DNA of 64,000 nt from HyVt-105 sp049975425 (lineage in GTDB: Bacteria; Bacteroidota; Bacteroidia; Bacteroidales; VadinHA17), in assembly GCA_049975425.1 (NCBI GenBank), contig JBNGDI010000001.1:124001-188000 (forward strand). Reading direction: 5' to 3'. Position numbers and translations under genes: made by a program. The notes below the pieces were generated by a model. That model was not told the origin of the DNA. It saw nothing but the letters and a program-made list of their open reading frames with translations, and made no database searches. Shown piece after piece: positions 45,309-54,524 of the stretch. How positions within the stretch are numbered: position 1 is the first letter of the stretch; the number at the start of each line of letters is the position of its first letter.

Positions 45309-46679
45309 ATGGAACATATTAAGAATTACATTGAGCAACACAAAGACAGATTTCTGGAAGAACTTTTTAGCCTGATAAGAATTCCTTCAGTCAGTGCGAG
45401 TCCCGAACACAAAGAAGATATGGTCAGGGCTACCGAAGCATTACGCAAAGGGTTGCTGGAAGCGGGTGCCGACCGGGCCGAGGTGTACAGTACAGAAGGA
45501 CATCCCATTTTGTTTGCTGAGAAAATACTGGACCCGGCATTACCTACCGTGCTGGTTTATGGGCATTATGATGTGCAGCCGGCCGACCCGGTTGAGAAAT
45601 GGAAGTCGCCTCCCTTCGAACCTGAAATAAGAGACGGAAAAATCTATGCCCGGGGAGCCGATGATGATAAAGGTCAACTGTTCATGCATCTCAAAGCTTT
45701 TGAGCTGATGATAAAAACTTCCTCCCTGCCCTGCAATGTCAGGTTCATGATCGAAGGGGAAGAAGAAGTGGGTTCTCCCAACCTCGGGAAATTCTGTTCT
45801 GATCATAAAGACATGCTGGCGTGCGATGTCATTCTGGTTTCTGATACAACAATGGTTGCACCCGATGTTCCTTCCATTACAGTCGGTCTGCGTGGTTTGA
45901 GCTATCTGGAAGTGGAAGTGACAGGGCCCAACCGTGATCTCCATTCGGGGTTGTATGGAGGGGCGGTTGCCAATCCTGCCAGTATACTCTGTAAAATGAT
46001 AGCCAGTCTGACTGATGAGAAAAACCGTATTACGATCAGAGGATTTTATGATGATGTGCTGGAGGTAAGCCAGGAAGAGCGTGCTGAAATGGCCAAACGC
46101 CCTTTCGATCTGGAAGAATTCAAACAATCCATTGGGATAGACAGGGAAATGGGTGAGGATGGATATACTACTTTGGAACGTCTGGGTATTCGCCCAAGCC
46201 TGGATGTAAATGGTATCTGGGGAGGATACACGGAAGAAGGGGCCAAAACCATCCTTCCCTCCCGGGCCAGTGCCAAAATTTCCATGCGCCTGGTACCAAA
46301 TCAAAACTCCAAGAAAATTGATCGTTTGTTTGAGGAACATTTCAAATCGATTGCTCCGGCAGGGGTCAATGTGAGTGTGAAAAGCCTGCACGGAGGTGAA
46401 GGGTATGTTTCCCCGATAGACACGCCCGAATATCAGGCAGCCAGCAGAGCCATGGAAGATACTTTCGGAAAAAAACCCATTCCGGTACGATCGGGGGGAA
46501 GCATTCCCATTATTTCTACCTTTGAGAAAGTGCTTGGGGTGAAATCCATTTTGCTTGGATTTGGTCTGGATTCCGATGCTATCCATTCTCCGAATGAAAA
46601 TTTCCCGTTGTTTAATTTCTACAAGGGCATAGAAACCATACCTCTGTTTTATAAGTATTTCTCAGAAATGAAGAAATAA
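45309..46679 (+). CDS. M20-family dipeptidase
   Basis: A 456-residue cytoplasmic zinc peptidase of the M20 family, closest in layout to CNDP/ArgE-like dipeptidases. The metal ligands are in YGHYDVQPADP (His, with following Asp), ARGADDDKGQLFMH (bridging Asp) and EGEEEVGSPNL (Glu-Glu). A lid/dimerisation domain occupies about 195-340, and the last histidine is in DAIHSPNE. It begins 11 bases after the DUF3109 gene and is followed by a strong terminator. Peptide specificity is not predictable. Confidence 0.93.
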   Translation: MEHIKNYIEQHKDRFLEELFSLIRIPSVSASPEHKEDMVRATEALRKGLLEAGADRAEVYSTEGHPILFAEKILDPALPTVLVYGHYDVQPADPVEKWKSPPFEPEIRDGKIYARGADDDKGQLFMHLKAFELMIKTSSLPCNVRFMIEGEEEVGSPNLGKFCSDHKDMLACDVILVSDTTMVAPDVPSITVGLRGLSYLEVEVTGPNRDLHSGLYGGAVANPASILCKMIASLTDEKNRITIRGFYDDVLEVSQEERAEMAKRPFDLEEFKQSIGIDREMGEDGYTTLERLGIRPSLDVNGIWGGYTEEGAKTILPSRASAKISMRLVPNQNSKKIDRLFEEHFKSIAPAGVNVSVKSLHGGEGYVSPIDTPEYQAASRAMEDTFGKKPIPVRSGGSIPIISTFEKVLGVKSILLGFGLDSDAIHSPNENFPLFNFYKGIETIPLFYKYFSEMKK

Positions 46680-46712
46680 TTACCGGCCACTGTGCCGAAC
46701 AGGACTCTTTTA

Positions 46713-46746
46713 AATAAAATGTGATGTGTTAACATCACATTTTATT
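46713..46746 (+). terminator. Terminator after the gpmI-DUF3109-dipeptidase operon
   Basis: A perfect 14-bp stem (46713-46726 with 46733-46746; AATAAAATGTGATG/CATCACATTTTATT) with a 6-base loop, A-rich before and T-rich within the descending arm. It ends the upstream operon and leaves the glnN leader to its own regulation. Confidence 0.75.
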
Positions 46747-46753
46747 ATTAAAG

Positions 46754-46773
46754 ACCCCTATAAAATCAGGGGT
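46754..46773. promoter_or_regulatory. Dyad 1 upstream of glnN (ACCCC-N10-GGGGT)
   Basis: A 20-bp inverted repeat, ACCCC, ten AT-rich bases, GGGGT, lying 102 bases before the glnN ATG. A second copy with the same arm sequence and the same 10-base spacer lies exactly 52 bp downstream. Repetition with fixed geometry suggests an operator pair rather than chance, although each could also fold as a short RNA hairpin. Confidence 0.55.
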
Positions 46774-46805
46774 ATTAAAATAAAAATTATAAAATATATA
46801 AAAAT

Positions 46806-46825
46806 ACCCCCTAAAAAATAGGGGT
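46806..46825. promoter_or_regulatory. Dyad 2 upstream of glnN (ACCCC-N10-GGGGT)
   Basis: Second copy of the dyad, extended by one further pair (TACCCC/GGGGTA, 46805-46826). It is centred at 46815.5. A weak -7-like TATTATTG lies at 46843-46850, 25 bases before the glnN ATG; if that is used, this dyad is centred near -40 and dyad 1 near -90, positions typical of activator binding. Confidence 0.55.
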
Positions 46826-46875
46826 AATAAGAAAATATTTTATATTATTGCTCCTGTATAAATAAAATTTTACCT

Positions 46876-49065
46876 ATGGCTGAATTGCGTTTCTATGCTT
46901 TACGTGAAGTCTTCAATCGGCAGCTTGTTGACGATCACGCGATTACGTCGAAAATTTCGGTGATTTTTGCCGAGAAGGTATTCGACAAACGGAAAATGGA
47001 AAAATACCTGACCCGGGAGGCCTATCAGGCAGTTACGGCCGCCATGGAAGAAGGCACATCCATCAACCGGAAGATGGCAGGTCAGGTGGCTACTGGTATG
47101 AAAGCCTGGGCCATGGACAACGGGGCTACCCATTATACCCACTGGTTTCATCCCCTGACGGATGCCACCGCCGAAAAACATGACAGCTTTGTGGATTTTG
47201 GCGATACCGGCGGACTGGTGGAAAATTTCTCGGGAGAACTTCTGGCCCAGCAGGAACCCGATGCTTCCAGCTTCCCAAGCGGGGGCATAAGAAATACCTT
47301 TGAAGCCCGTGGATATACCGCATGGGATGTTTCATCCCCGGCTTTTATTGTGGGACATACCCTGTGTATACCTACCGTTTTCGTTTCCTATACCGGTGAG
47401 GCCCTCGATTACAAAACTCCCCTTTTGAAAGCGTTGGCAACCATTGATAAAGCCGCAGTCGATGTTTGCCAGTATTTTGACAAAAACGTTACAAAAGTTA
47501 TTGCTACCCTGGGATGGGAACAGGAATATTTTCTGATTGATGAGGCACTGTATAATGCACGACCCGATCTGATCCTGACCGACAGAACCCTTATGGGGCA
47601 TCAGTCTTCCAAGGATCAGCAACTCGATGATCATTACTTCAGCAGTATTCCGGAACGTGTAAATGCCTATATGCGTGAATTTGAAACCGAGGCCTATCGG
47701 CTGGGAATTCCTGTTAAAACACGGCATAACGAAGTGGCTCCCAATCAGTTTGAATGTGCACCCATCTTTGAGGAAGCCAACCTGGCCAACGATCACAACC
47801 AGCTGATCATGGACCTGATGAAACGTATTGCCAGACGTCATCATTTCCGTGTTCTTTTTCATGAGAAACCGTTTGCCGGTATTAACGGATCGGGGAAACA
47901 CAATAACTGGTCGCTAAAAACCAATACCGGTGTCAATCTTTTTTCTCCTGGAAAAAACCCAAAAGGGAATATGATGTTTCTGAGTTTTCTGGTCTGTGTT
48001 CTGAAAGCCGTGTATGAAAATCAGGACCTTATCCGGGCAAGCATCATGACGGCCGGTAATTCACACAGGCTGGGAGCTAACGAAGCCCCTCCGGCTATAT
48101 TTTCGGTATTTCTTGGAAAGCAAATATCTTCCACACTCGATGAGATTGTTGAAAAAGTGACCAGCCGGAAAATGACGCCCGATGAGAAAACGGAACTGAA
48201 ACTGGGTATCGGGAAAATTCCGGAGATTTTGCTCGACAACACCGACAGGAACCGGACTTCCCCCTTTGCTTTTACAGGAAACCGCTTTGAATTCAGAGCG
48301 GTGGGTTCTTCCGCCAACTGTGCAGCTGCCATGATCATACTTAACACGGTAGTGGCCGATCAGCTGATAAAATTCAAAAAAGCGGCGGATTCCCTGATCA
48401 GGAAAGGAATCAGCAAGGATGAGGCTATCTTTCAGGTACAGAAAAAATTTATTATGGAGTCGGAAAATATACGGTTTGAAGGCGACGGATACAGTGACGA
48501 CTGGAAAAAGGAAGCAAAAAAACGGGGTTTGAGCAATGTTACCAGTGTTACTGAGGCCATTTCTCATTACCTTGCCCCATCCGCAAAAAAAGTACTGATA
48601 GGTAACAGCATTTTTACCGAACGTGAGCTGGAAGCAAGAGTGGGAGTGGAATATGAGAAATTTACAAAGAAAATTCAGATAGAAGCCCGTGTTCTGGGAG
48701 ATATTGCCATCAACCATATTGTCCCCACGGCCATCCGGTATCAGACCATTCTGCTGGAAAATGTAAAGGGACTGAGGGAAGTTTTTGAAACGAACGTGTA
48801 TGAAGAACTTTCACATGCCCGGAAAGATCTGATCATGGAGGTGTCACATCATATCTCGCAGATTAAGCAAAAGGTACATGACATGATCGAAGCAAGAAAG
48901 GTGGCCAACAAAATGTCCGGTGAAAAAGAAAAAGCCATTGCCTATGAAAAGAATGTGAGGCCTTTTTTCGACGATATCCGCTACCATATAGATAAGCTGG
49001 AGCTGATTGTGGATAATGATATATGGCCCCTGCCCAAGTACCGAGAACTGTTGTTTACCCGATAG
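46876..49065 (+). CDS. glnN: Glutamine synthetase type III
   Basis: GlnN forms glutamine from glutamate, ammonia and ATP; this dodecameric type III enzyme is the usual ammonium-assimilating synthetase of Bacteroidota. The 729 residues match the GSIII length. Recognisable parts: the GSIII N-terminal region (FSGELLAQQEPDASSFPSGG), WEQEYFLID with metal glutamates, HNEVAPNQFECAPIFEEANL, the ATP-site HEKPFAGINGSGKHNNWSL, and NRTSPFAFTGNRFEFRAVGS. It is monocistronic by its flanking terminators, and its AT-rich leader holds two dyads likely to bind a regulator. Confidence 0.97.
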   Translation: MAELRFYALREVFNRQLVDDHAITSKISVIFAEKVFDKRKMEKYLTREAYQAVTAAMEEGTSINRKMAGQVATGMKAWAMDNGATHYTHWFHPLTDATAEKHDSFVDFGDTGGLVENFSGELLAQQEPDASSFPSGGIRNTFEARGYTAWDVSSPAFIVGHTLCIPTVFVSYTGEALDYKTPLLKALATIDKAAVDVCQYFDKNVTKVIATLGWEQEYFLIDEALYNARPDLILTDRTLMGHQSSKDQQLDDHYFSSIPERVNAYMREFETEAYRLGIPVKTRHNEVAPNQFECAPIFEEANLANDHNQLIMDLMKRIARRHHFRVLFHEKPFAGINGSGKHNNWSLKTNTGVNLFSPGKNPKGNMMFLSFLVCVLKAVYENQDLIRASIMTAGNSHRLGANEAPPAIFSVFLGKQISSTLDEIVEKVTSRKMTPDEKTELKLGIGKIPEILLDNTDRNRTSPFAFTGNRFEFRAVGSSANCAAAMIILNTVVADQLIKFKKAADSLIRKGISKDEAIFQVQKKFIMESENIRFEGDGYSDDWKKEAKKRGLSNVTSVTEAISHYLAPSAKKVLIGNSIFTERELEARVGVEYEKFTKKIQIEARVLGDIAINHIVPTAIRYQTILLENVKGLREVFETNVYEELSHARKDLIMEVSHHISQIKQKVHDMIEARKVANKMSGEKEKAIAYEKNVRPFFDDIRYHIDKLELIVDNDIWPLPKYRELLFTR

Positions 49066-49087
49066 GTTTAGGTTTAAATGCCAGATG

Positions 49088-49125
49088 AAAACGAAAATGG
49101 GCCTTCAAGGCCCTTTTTCGTTTTC
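49088..49125 (+). terminator. Terminator after glnN
   Basis: The inverted repeat GGGCCTT/AAGGCCC (49099-49105 with 49107-49113, effective loop about five bases) is extended by flanking AAAACGAAAA/TTTTCGTTTT with one mismatch, giving a long hairpin with T-rich descending arm. Confidence 0.8.
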
Positions 49126-49168
49126 AGTTAAAAAATATTTACTTTTAACCACCGTTATACTAAGCGAT

Positions 49169-51154
49169 ATGGCCGCATTTAAAATTCCAGTCATTCTTGT
49201 CCTCCTCATGATAACCTGCGTGCAGGGATTTTCGCAGAAAAAGAAGGTTGAAAGAGCAGAAGCTGCATACCATGCGGGCGAATACCATATTGCCGTTGAT
49301 CTGTTCAAAGATGCCTATTCATCGGTAAGAGACGCTGACAAAAAGAATGAAATGGTTTATATGGTGGCCGAATGTTACCGGTTGATCAATCAGCCGGAGA
49401 AAGCTGAACTCTGGTTCCGGCGGGCCCTGAAAAGAGATTTTAACGATCCGGAAGCGGTACTTCATTATGCCGATGTCCTGAAAATGAACCAGAAATATGA
49501 AGATGCCCGCAATGAATATAAAAGATACCAGCAGCTGGTTCCGGATGACCCGAGAGGACAGGAAGGGGCCATGTCGTGCGATCTGGCCATAGAATGGCTT
49601 GAGAATCCCACGGCCTATGAAGTGGAAGACATAAGGATAATCAATTCGAGGGCCAGTGATTTCAGCCCCGTTTATGCACGCGAAGACCACATGGTGATAT
49701 ATTTTTCTTCCTCCCGGGATGAGGCTACGGGCAATGATACTCACGGAGCTACAGGGGAAAGTTTTTCCGATATTTTTGAAACCCAGCTCGACAGAAAAGG
49801 AAAATGGTCGGTACCTGTTCCCCTGGAAGGATCTGTTAACACAGAGTATGACGAAGGGAAACCCAGCCTTTCATACGATTACCGTACCATGTATTTTACC
49901 CGGTGTATGGTAACCAAAAGAAAAAAAATGGGATGTCAGGTATATGTGAGTGAACGGTCTGGAACCCGCTGGGGAAAAGAGGAACTGATTGTACTGGCCC
50001 CTGACAGTATGGTAGCTGCTCACCCGGCGATTTCACCCGATAACCTGACCCTTTACTTTGTTTCTGACATGCCCGGAGGCTTTGGAGGGAAAGATATCTG
50101 GAAGGTGACAAGGGAATCGGAAACAACCGGATGGGGAAGACCTGAAAATCTGGGACCCAGGATCAACACTTTGGGTGACGAAGTCTTTCCCTATGTTCAT
50201 CCCGACGGTACCCTGTATTTCTCTTCCGACCGGCATCCCGGAATGGGAGGCCTGGATATTTTCAGAGCCACCCGGGGAGATGACGGACAATGGATGGTGG
50301 AGAATATGCGGTATCCTATAAATTCCTTTGCCGATGATTTCGGGATTACTTTTCATAGCGATCAGGAAAAGGGTTTGTTTACCTCCAGCAGGAAAGGCCG
50401 GGGGAATGACGATATTTTTTCTTTCGTCCTGCCCCCTCTGAATTTCAACCTGATAGGAGTGGTAAGAGATGAAAAAACCGAAGAAGTGTTACCCGATGCA
50501 ACCGTTAAGCTGGTTGGAAGCGACGGAATAACCATTCAAACCGAAACCAATGATCAGGGAAGGTTCCGGTTTATGCTCAATCCGAATACCGATTATGTGT
50601 TCCTTGTTTCGAAGGAAGGGTACCTGAACGGAAAAGGCAGGGAAACAACAAAGGGGCAGGAAAAGAGCCGTGATTTCAGAACCACTGTCTATCTTGCCTC
50701 CATCGAAAAACCCATTGAAATTTCTCACAGCAATGTATTCTATGACTTTGCTCGTTGGGATCTGAGGCCTGAGGCCATGGTTTCGCTCGACAGGCTGGTG
50801 GAAACACTGAACGATAACCCCAATATTACCATTGAATTAATGTCACATACCGATTCCCGGGATACCGAAGCCTTTAACCTGGAACTTTCCCAGAAGCGTG
50901 CACAATCGGTAGTAGATTACCTGATTGAGAAGGGGATTGATCCCGACCGGCTTCAGGCCAGGGGTTATGGTGAATCCATGCCCAAGGTGGTAACCGAGGA
51001 AATTCACCGGGAATACGAATTCCTGCCGGCAGGGCAGGTGCTCGACGAGGAATTCATTAACAGTCTTCCTACGGTGGAACAGCAGGAAATAGCACACCAG
51101 ATCAATCGCCGTACGGAATTTCGTGTGCTATCAACCGATTATTCTGAAGATTGA
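49169..51154 (+). CDS. PorE-like TPR, beta-propeller and OmpA-domain envelope protein
   Basis: A 661-residue exported protein. The ATG at 49169 is chosen because it starts the signal peptide (MAAFKIPVILVLLMITCVQG); longer frames would run back through the glnN terminator. The order of domains is TPR (about 25-140, with AAYHAGEYHIAVDLF and AELWFRRALKRDFNDPEA), PD40-type beta-propeller (about 160-420, repeats such as AISPDNLTLYFVSDMPGG and PDGTLYFSSDRHPGMGG), a carboxypeptidase-regulatory-like domain (about 430-505) and an OmpA peptidoglycan-binding domain (about 520-640, MSHTDSRDT ... LSQKRAQSVVDYL). This is the architecture of PorE of the type IX secretion system, but paralogues with other roles exist in most Bacteroidota. 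It lies 103 bases after glnN. Confidence 0.85.
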   Translation: MAAFKIPVILVLLMITCVQGFSQKKKVERAEAAYHAGEYHIAVDLFKDAYSSVRDADKKNEMVYMVAECYRLINQPEKAELWFRRALKRDFNDPEAVLHYADVLKMNQKYEDARNEYKRYQQLVPDDPRGQEGAMSCDLAIEWLENPTAYEVEDIRIINSRASDFSPVYAREDHMVIYFSSSRDEATGNDTHGATGESFSDIFETQLDRKGKWSVPVPLEGSVNTEYDEGKPSLSYDYRTMYFTRCMVTKRKKMGCQVYVSERSGTRWGKEELIVLAPDSMVAAHPAISPDNLTLYFVSDMPGGFGGKDIWKVTRESETTGWGRPENLGPRINTLGDEVFPYVHPDGTLYFSSDRHPGMGGLDIFRATRGDDGQWMVENMRYPINSFADDFGITFHSDQEKGLFTSSRKGRGNDDIFSFVLPPLNFNLIGVVRDEKTEEVLPDATVKLVGSDGITIQTETNDQGRFRFMLNPNTDYVFLVSKEGYLNGKGRETTKGQEKSRDFRTTVYLASIEKPIEISHSNVFYDFARWDLRPEAMVSLDRLVETLNDNPNITIELMSHTDSRDTEAFNLELSQKRAQSVVDYLIEKGIDPDRLQARGYGESMPKVVTEEIHREYEFLPAGQVLDEEFINSLPTVEQQEIAHQINRRTEFRVLSTDYSED

Positions 51155-51231
51155 AAATTGCGGGTTGTGTTAATGGAACATCCGGCCGGGAGTTATCAGT
51201 TCCTAATACCGGTAAGGACGTGACATTTTTG

Positions 51232-51239
51232 TAACTTTG
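51232..51239 (+). promoter_or_regulatory. Bacteroidota-type -7 element for purM-prfA-pyrF
   Basis: TAACTTTG, exact TAnnTTTG, 19 bases before the purM ATG at 51259. No convincing -33 element. Confidence 0.45.
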
Positions 51240-51258
51240 CGAAATAGCTCTATGCAAT

Positions 51259-52431
51259 ATGACATCAACTTCCAGATACCGGCAGAGAGGTGTTTCCGCC
51301 TCCAAGGAAGATGTTCATCAGGCCATCAGCCGGGTTGACCGGGGCATTTTTCCTTACGCCTTCTGCAAAGTAGTTCCTGATCTGCTGGGGAATGATGAGG
51401 AATATTGCAATATAATGCATGCCGACGGGGCCGGCACCAAATCATCGCTCGCCTATATCTACTGGAGGGAAACGGGAGATCTTTCCGTTTGGAAAGGTAT
51501 TGCCCAGGATGCCCTGGTCATGAACCTTGACGATCTGCTCTGTGTGGGGGCAACCAGCAGGATCCTGGTTTCTTCCACCATCGGAAGGAACAAGGATAAA
51601 ATTCCCGCCGAAGTAATCCGTGAACTGATTGAGGGCAACGAAGAACTCATCGCCTGGTTCAGATCACTGGGAATGAATATTCAGAGCACCGGGGGCGAAA
51701 CAGCCGATGTGGGCGATCTGGTCAGGACCATCGTTGTTGATACCACCGTAACCTGCCGGATGAAAAGAAAAGAAGTGGTAACCAATGAAAACATTTCCCC
51801 GGGGGATGTGATTGTGGGACTGTCGTCTACCGGTAAGACCACCTATGAAAAAGAATACAACAGCGGCATGGGCAGTAACGGATTAACTTCTGCCCGGCAT
51901 GATGTTTTTCATCATTACCTGGCTGAAAAGTATCCGGAATCCTTTGATCCCGCACTGGAAGATGAGCTGGTGTATACAGGGGAATACCGGTTAACGGAGT
52001 ACATTGAGGAACTGGGTATGGATGCCGGCAGGCTGGTTCTTTCCCCCACACGTACCTACTTTCCGGTGGTGAGAGATATATTGCAGTCATTCAGGGGCAG
52101 GATCCACGGAATGATCCATTGTACAGGCGGGGGCCAGACCAAAGTGCTCCATTTCATTGATAAGATTCATGTGATAAAGGATGATCTTTTTCCCGTACCT
52201 CCACTTTTCAGGATTGTTCAGGAACAATCGGGGACCGATTGGAAGGAGATGTACCAGGTTTTCAATATGGGTCATCGGTTTGAGATATATACCGACCGGG
52301 TTTCTGCCTTGGAAATGATAAAAATTGCCGGGAACTACGGACTGGAGGCGAAAATTATAGGATATTGCAGAAAATCCGACCGGAAAAATCTCACCATCAA
52401 AGCGGAAACCGGAACGTTTCACTTCTGGTAA
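51259..52431 (+). CDS. purM: Phosphoribosylformylglycinamidine cyclo-ligase (AIR synthetase)
   Basis: PurM closes the imidazole ring of AIR using ATP. The 390-residue product is of the AIR-synthase-related superfamily: the N-terminal part includes MHADGAGTKSSLAYIYWRE, DALVMNLDDLLCVGA and STGGETADVGDLVRT; the C-terminal part has IHGMIHCTGGGQTKV and VFNMGHRFEIY. It is longer than the E. coli enzyme (about 345) but the AIRS signature residues are kept, and the long form with purM-prfA-pyrF order is what I recognise from Bacteroidota. A close paralogue assignment cannot be excluded. Confidence 0.88.
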   Translation: MTSTSRYRQRGVSASKEDVHQAISRVDRGIFPYAFCKVVPDLLGNDEEYCNIMHADGAGTKSSLAYIYWRETGDLSVWKGIAQDALVMNLDDLLCVGATSRILVSSTIGRNKDKIPAEVIRELIEGNEELIAWFRSLGMNIQSTGGETADVGDLVRTIVVDTTVTCRMKRKEVVTNENISPGDVIVGLSSTGKTTYEKEYNSGMGSNGLTSARHDVFHHYLAEKYPESFDPALEDELVYTGEYRLTEYIEELGMDAGRLVLSPTRTYFPVVRDILQSFRGRIHGMIHCTGGGQTKVLHFIDKIHVIKDDLFPVPPLFRIVQEQSGTDWKEMYQVFNMGHRFEIYTDRVSALEMIKIAGNYGLEAKIIGYCRKSDRKNLTIKAETGTFHFW

Positions 52432-52466
52432 TGTAGCGTTCAGGTTTTATCCTGCAGGGAAATTGT

Positions 52467-52474
52467 TAAATTTG
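52467..52474 (+). promoter_or_regulatory. Bacteroidota-type -7 element for prfA
   Basis: TAAATTTG, exact consensus, 25 bases before the prfA ATG at 52500, with a T-rich element (52445-52448) at about the -33 spacing. It suggests prfA can be expressed independently of purM. Confidence 0.5.
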
Positions 52475-52499
52475 CAACGCATTCATTTTTTGTTTCCAC

Positions 52500-53591
52500 A
52501 TGGCATATAATATGATTCTGGAAAAGCTGGAGGGGGTGAAGGCCCGTTTTCAGGAAGTATCGCAGCTTATTACTCAGCCCGAGATCACTTCCAACATGAA
52601 ACGGTATATACAGCTTAACAAAGAATATAAAGAGCTGGAGCCCATTGTGAGGGCATATGAAGAGTATAAAAATATTCTGAGCAATATTCAAACTGCACGT
52701 GAGATCCTGGCAACTGAAAAGGATGAGGAAATGTGCGAGATGGCCAAAGCCGAGCTTGAAGAACTGACTGCCAGAGTGGAACCCATGGAGGAAAATATAC
52801 GTCTGCTTCTGCTTCCGGTTGATCCGGAAGATAAAAAAAATGCCGTACTGGAGATCAGAGCTGGAACGGGAGGGGATGAAGCCAGTATTTTTGCGGGAGA
52901 TCTGTACCGGATGTATCAGAAGTATGCCGAATCGAAAGGGTGGAAAATGGAAGTGAGCCACTTTACCGAAGGAACGGTGGGAGGATACAAAGAAATTGTG
53001 ATGAATGTAAAAGGGGACAATGTATACGGAACCCTGAAATACGAGTCGGGCGTACACCGGGTGCAGCGGGTGCCGGTAACCGAAACACAGGGCCGGGTGC
53101 ATACCTCTGCTGCTTCGGTGGCAGTGCTTCCCGAGGCCGAGGATTTTGATATTGAGGTAAAACCCGATGAGATCAGAAAAGATACATACTGCTCCAGCGG
53201 GCCCGGCGGCCAGTCGGTGAACACCACCTACAGTGCCATTCGTCTTACCCATATCCCTACCGGCCTGGTAGTTACCTGCCAGGATGAAAAATCGCAGATA
53301 AAAAACCTGGAAAAAGCCATGAAAGAACTGAAAACCAGGTTGTATGATCTGGAGTATCAGAAAAGGATGAAAGCCATTGCTTCCAGGCGGAAAACCATGG
53401 TTTCCACAGGTGACCGTTCAGCCAAGATCCGCACCTATAATTACCCTCAGGGCCGTGTCACAGATCACCGCATTAATCTCACGCTTTATAACCTGGAATC
53501 GATTATGAACGGAAATATTCAGGAAATAATCGATAAACTTCAGATGGCTGAAAATGCCGAACGGTTAAAAGCAGCCGATTTAAATACCTAA
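52500..53591 (+). CDS. prfA: Peptide chain release factor 1
   Basis: RF1 terminates translation at UAA and UAG. The 363-residue length is standard. The stop-codon-recognition tripeptide typical of RF1 (PxT) is present as PVT in RVQRVPVTETQGRVHTSA, and the peptidyl-hydrolysis GGQ in SSGPGGQSVNTTYSAI. An N-terminal coiled coil covers about 1-100. It is followed 13 bases later by pyrF. Confidence 0.97.
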   Translation: MAYNMILEKLEGVKARFQEVSQLITQPEITSNMKRYIQLNKEYKELEPIVRAYEEYKNILSNIQTAREILATEKDEEMCEMAKAELEELTARVEPMEENIRLLLLPVDPEDKKNAVLEIRAGTGGDEASIFAGDLYRMYQKYAESKGWKMEVSHFTEGTVGGYKEIVMNVKGDNVYGTLKYESGVHRVQRVPVTETQGRVHTSAASVAVLPEAEDFDIEVKPDEIRKDTYCSSGPGGQSVNTTYSAIRLTHIPTGLVVTCQDEKSQIKNLEKAMKELKTRLYDLEYQKRMKAIASRRKTMVSTGDRSAKIRTYNYPQGRVTDHRINLTLYNLESIMNGNIQEIIDKLQMAENAERLKAADLNT

Positions 53592-53604
53592 AATTTTTCC
53601 GCCT

Positions 53605-54447
53605 ATGAATGCCCGGCAGCTGTTTCAACAGATCAAACGAAAAAAGAGTTTCCTGTGTGTGGGCCTGGATGCCGACCTGGAAAAAATTCCTCCGCACCTG
53701 CTCGAAAAGGATGACCCTGTCTTCGAATTTAACCGGTATGTGGTGGAAGCCACAGCCGAGTTTGCAGTGGCTTTCAAACCCAATCTGGCTTTTTATGAAT
53801 CACTTGGCCCGGATGGATGGAGAAGCCTGAGAAAAACCGTCAAATTCATCCGCAGGAATTATCCGGGAATATTTCTTATTGCCGATGCAAAGAGGGGAGA
53901 CATTGGGAATACTTCAGAAAAATATGCCCGTACATTTTTCGATTATAAAGCTGCAGGCCTCGATTTCGATGCGGTAACCCTTTCTCCATACATGGGACAG
54001 GATTCTGTGGTTCCTTTCCTGGCTTTTCCGGAAAAATGGCTGGTGATTCTGGCCCTTACATCCAATCCGGGAGCAAATGATTTTCAGAATGCCCGACTGG
54101 AAACCGGTGAATATGTTTTTGAGAAAGTGATCAAAACCTGTGCATCCTGGACGACTTCCGACCGGCTGATGTTTGTGGTCGGCGCTACGCGCGCCGACAG
54201 CCTGGTGAAAATTCGCCAATGGGTGCCCGATCATTTCTTACTGGTACCCGGCGTGGGTGCCCAGGGAGGGAGCCTGGCCGAAGTGGCAGAATATGGAATG
54301 AACAGGGAATGCGGTTTGCTGGTCAATTCTTCCCGGGCAATTATCTACGCTGATCATTCACCCGATTTTGCGGCATTTGTGAGGGTTAAAGCCATTGAGA
54401 TCCAGCAGGAGATGGAAAAACTTCTCACAAAGAAAGGGATTTTGTGA
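53605..54447 (+). CDS. pyrF: Orotidine 5'-phosphate decarboxylase (long form)
   Basis: PyrF makes UMP from OMP. The 280-residue product belongs to the longer type (about 270-280) found in Bacteroidota and actinobacteria. Active-site motifs are visible: CVGLDADLEKIP, FKPNLAFYESLG, and the catalytic IADAKRGDIGNTSEKYA with the Asp-Lys-Asp network; the phosphate site is VPGVGAQGGSLAE and NSSRAIIYA. It is downstream of prfA and probably co-transcribed. Confidence 0.95.
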   Translation: MNARQLFQQIKRKKSFLCVGLDADLEKIPPHLLEKDDPVFEFNRYVVEATAEFAVAFKPNLAFYESLGPDGWRSLRKTVKFIRRNYPGIFLIADAKRGDIGNTSEKYARTFFDYKAAGLDFDAVTLSPYMGQDSVVPFLAFPEKWLVILALTSNPGANDFQNARLETGEYVFEKVIKTCASWTTSDRLMFVVGATRADSLVKIRQWVPDHFLLVPGVGAQGGSLAEVAEYGMNRECGLLVNSSRAIIYADHSPDFAAFVRVKAIEIQQEMEKLLTKKGIL

Positions 54448-54524
54448 CTCCTTTTCGTAAATTTATCGGTGATACATGATGAGCATATCCGGCTTGCCCG
54501 CTCATTCATGAACATGACTTGCCA

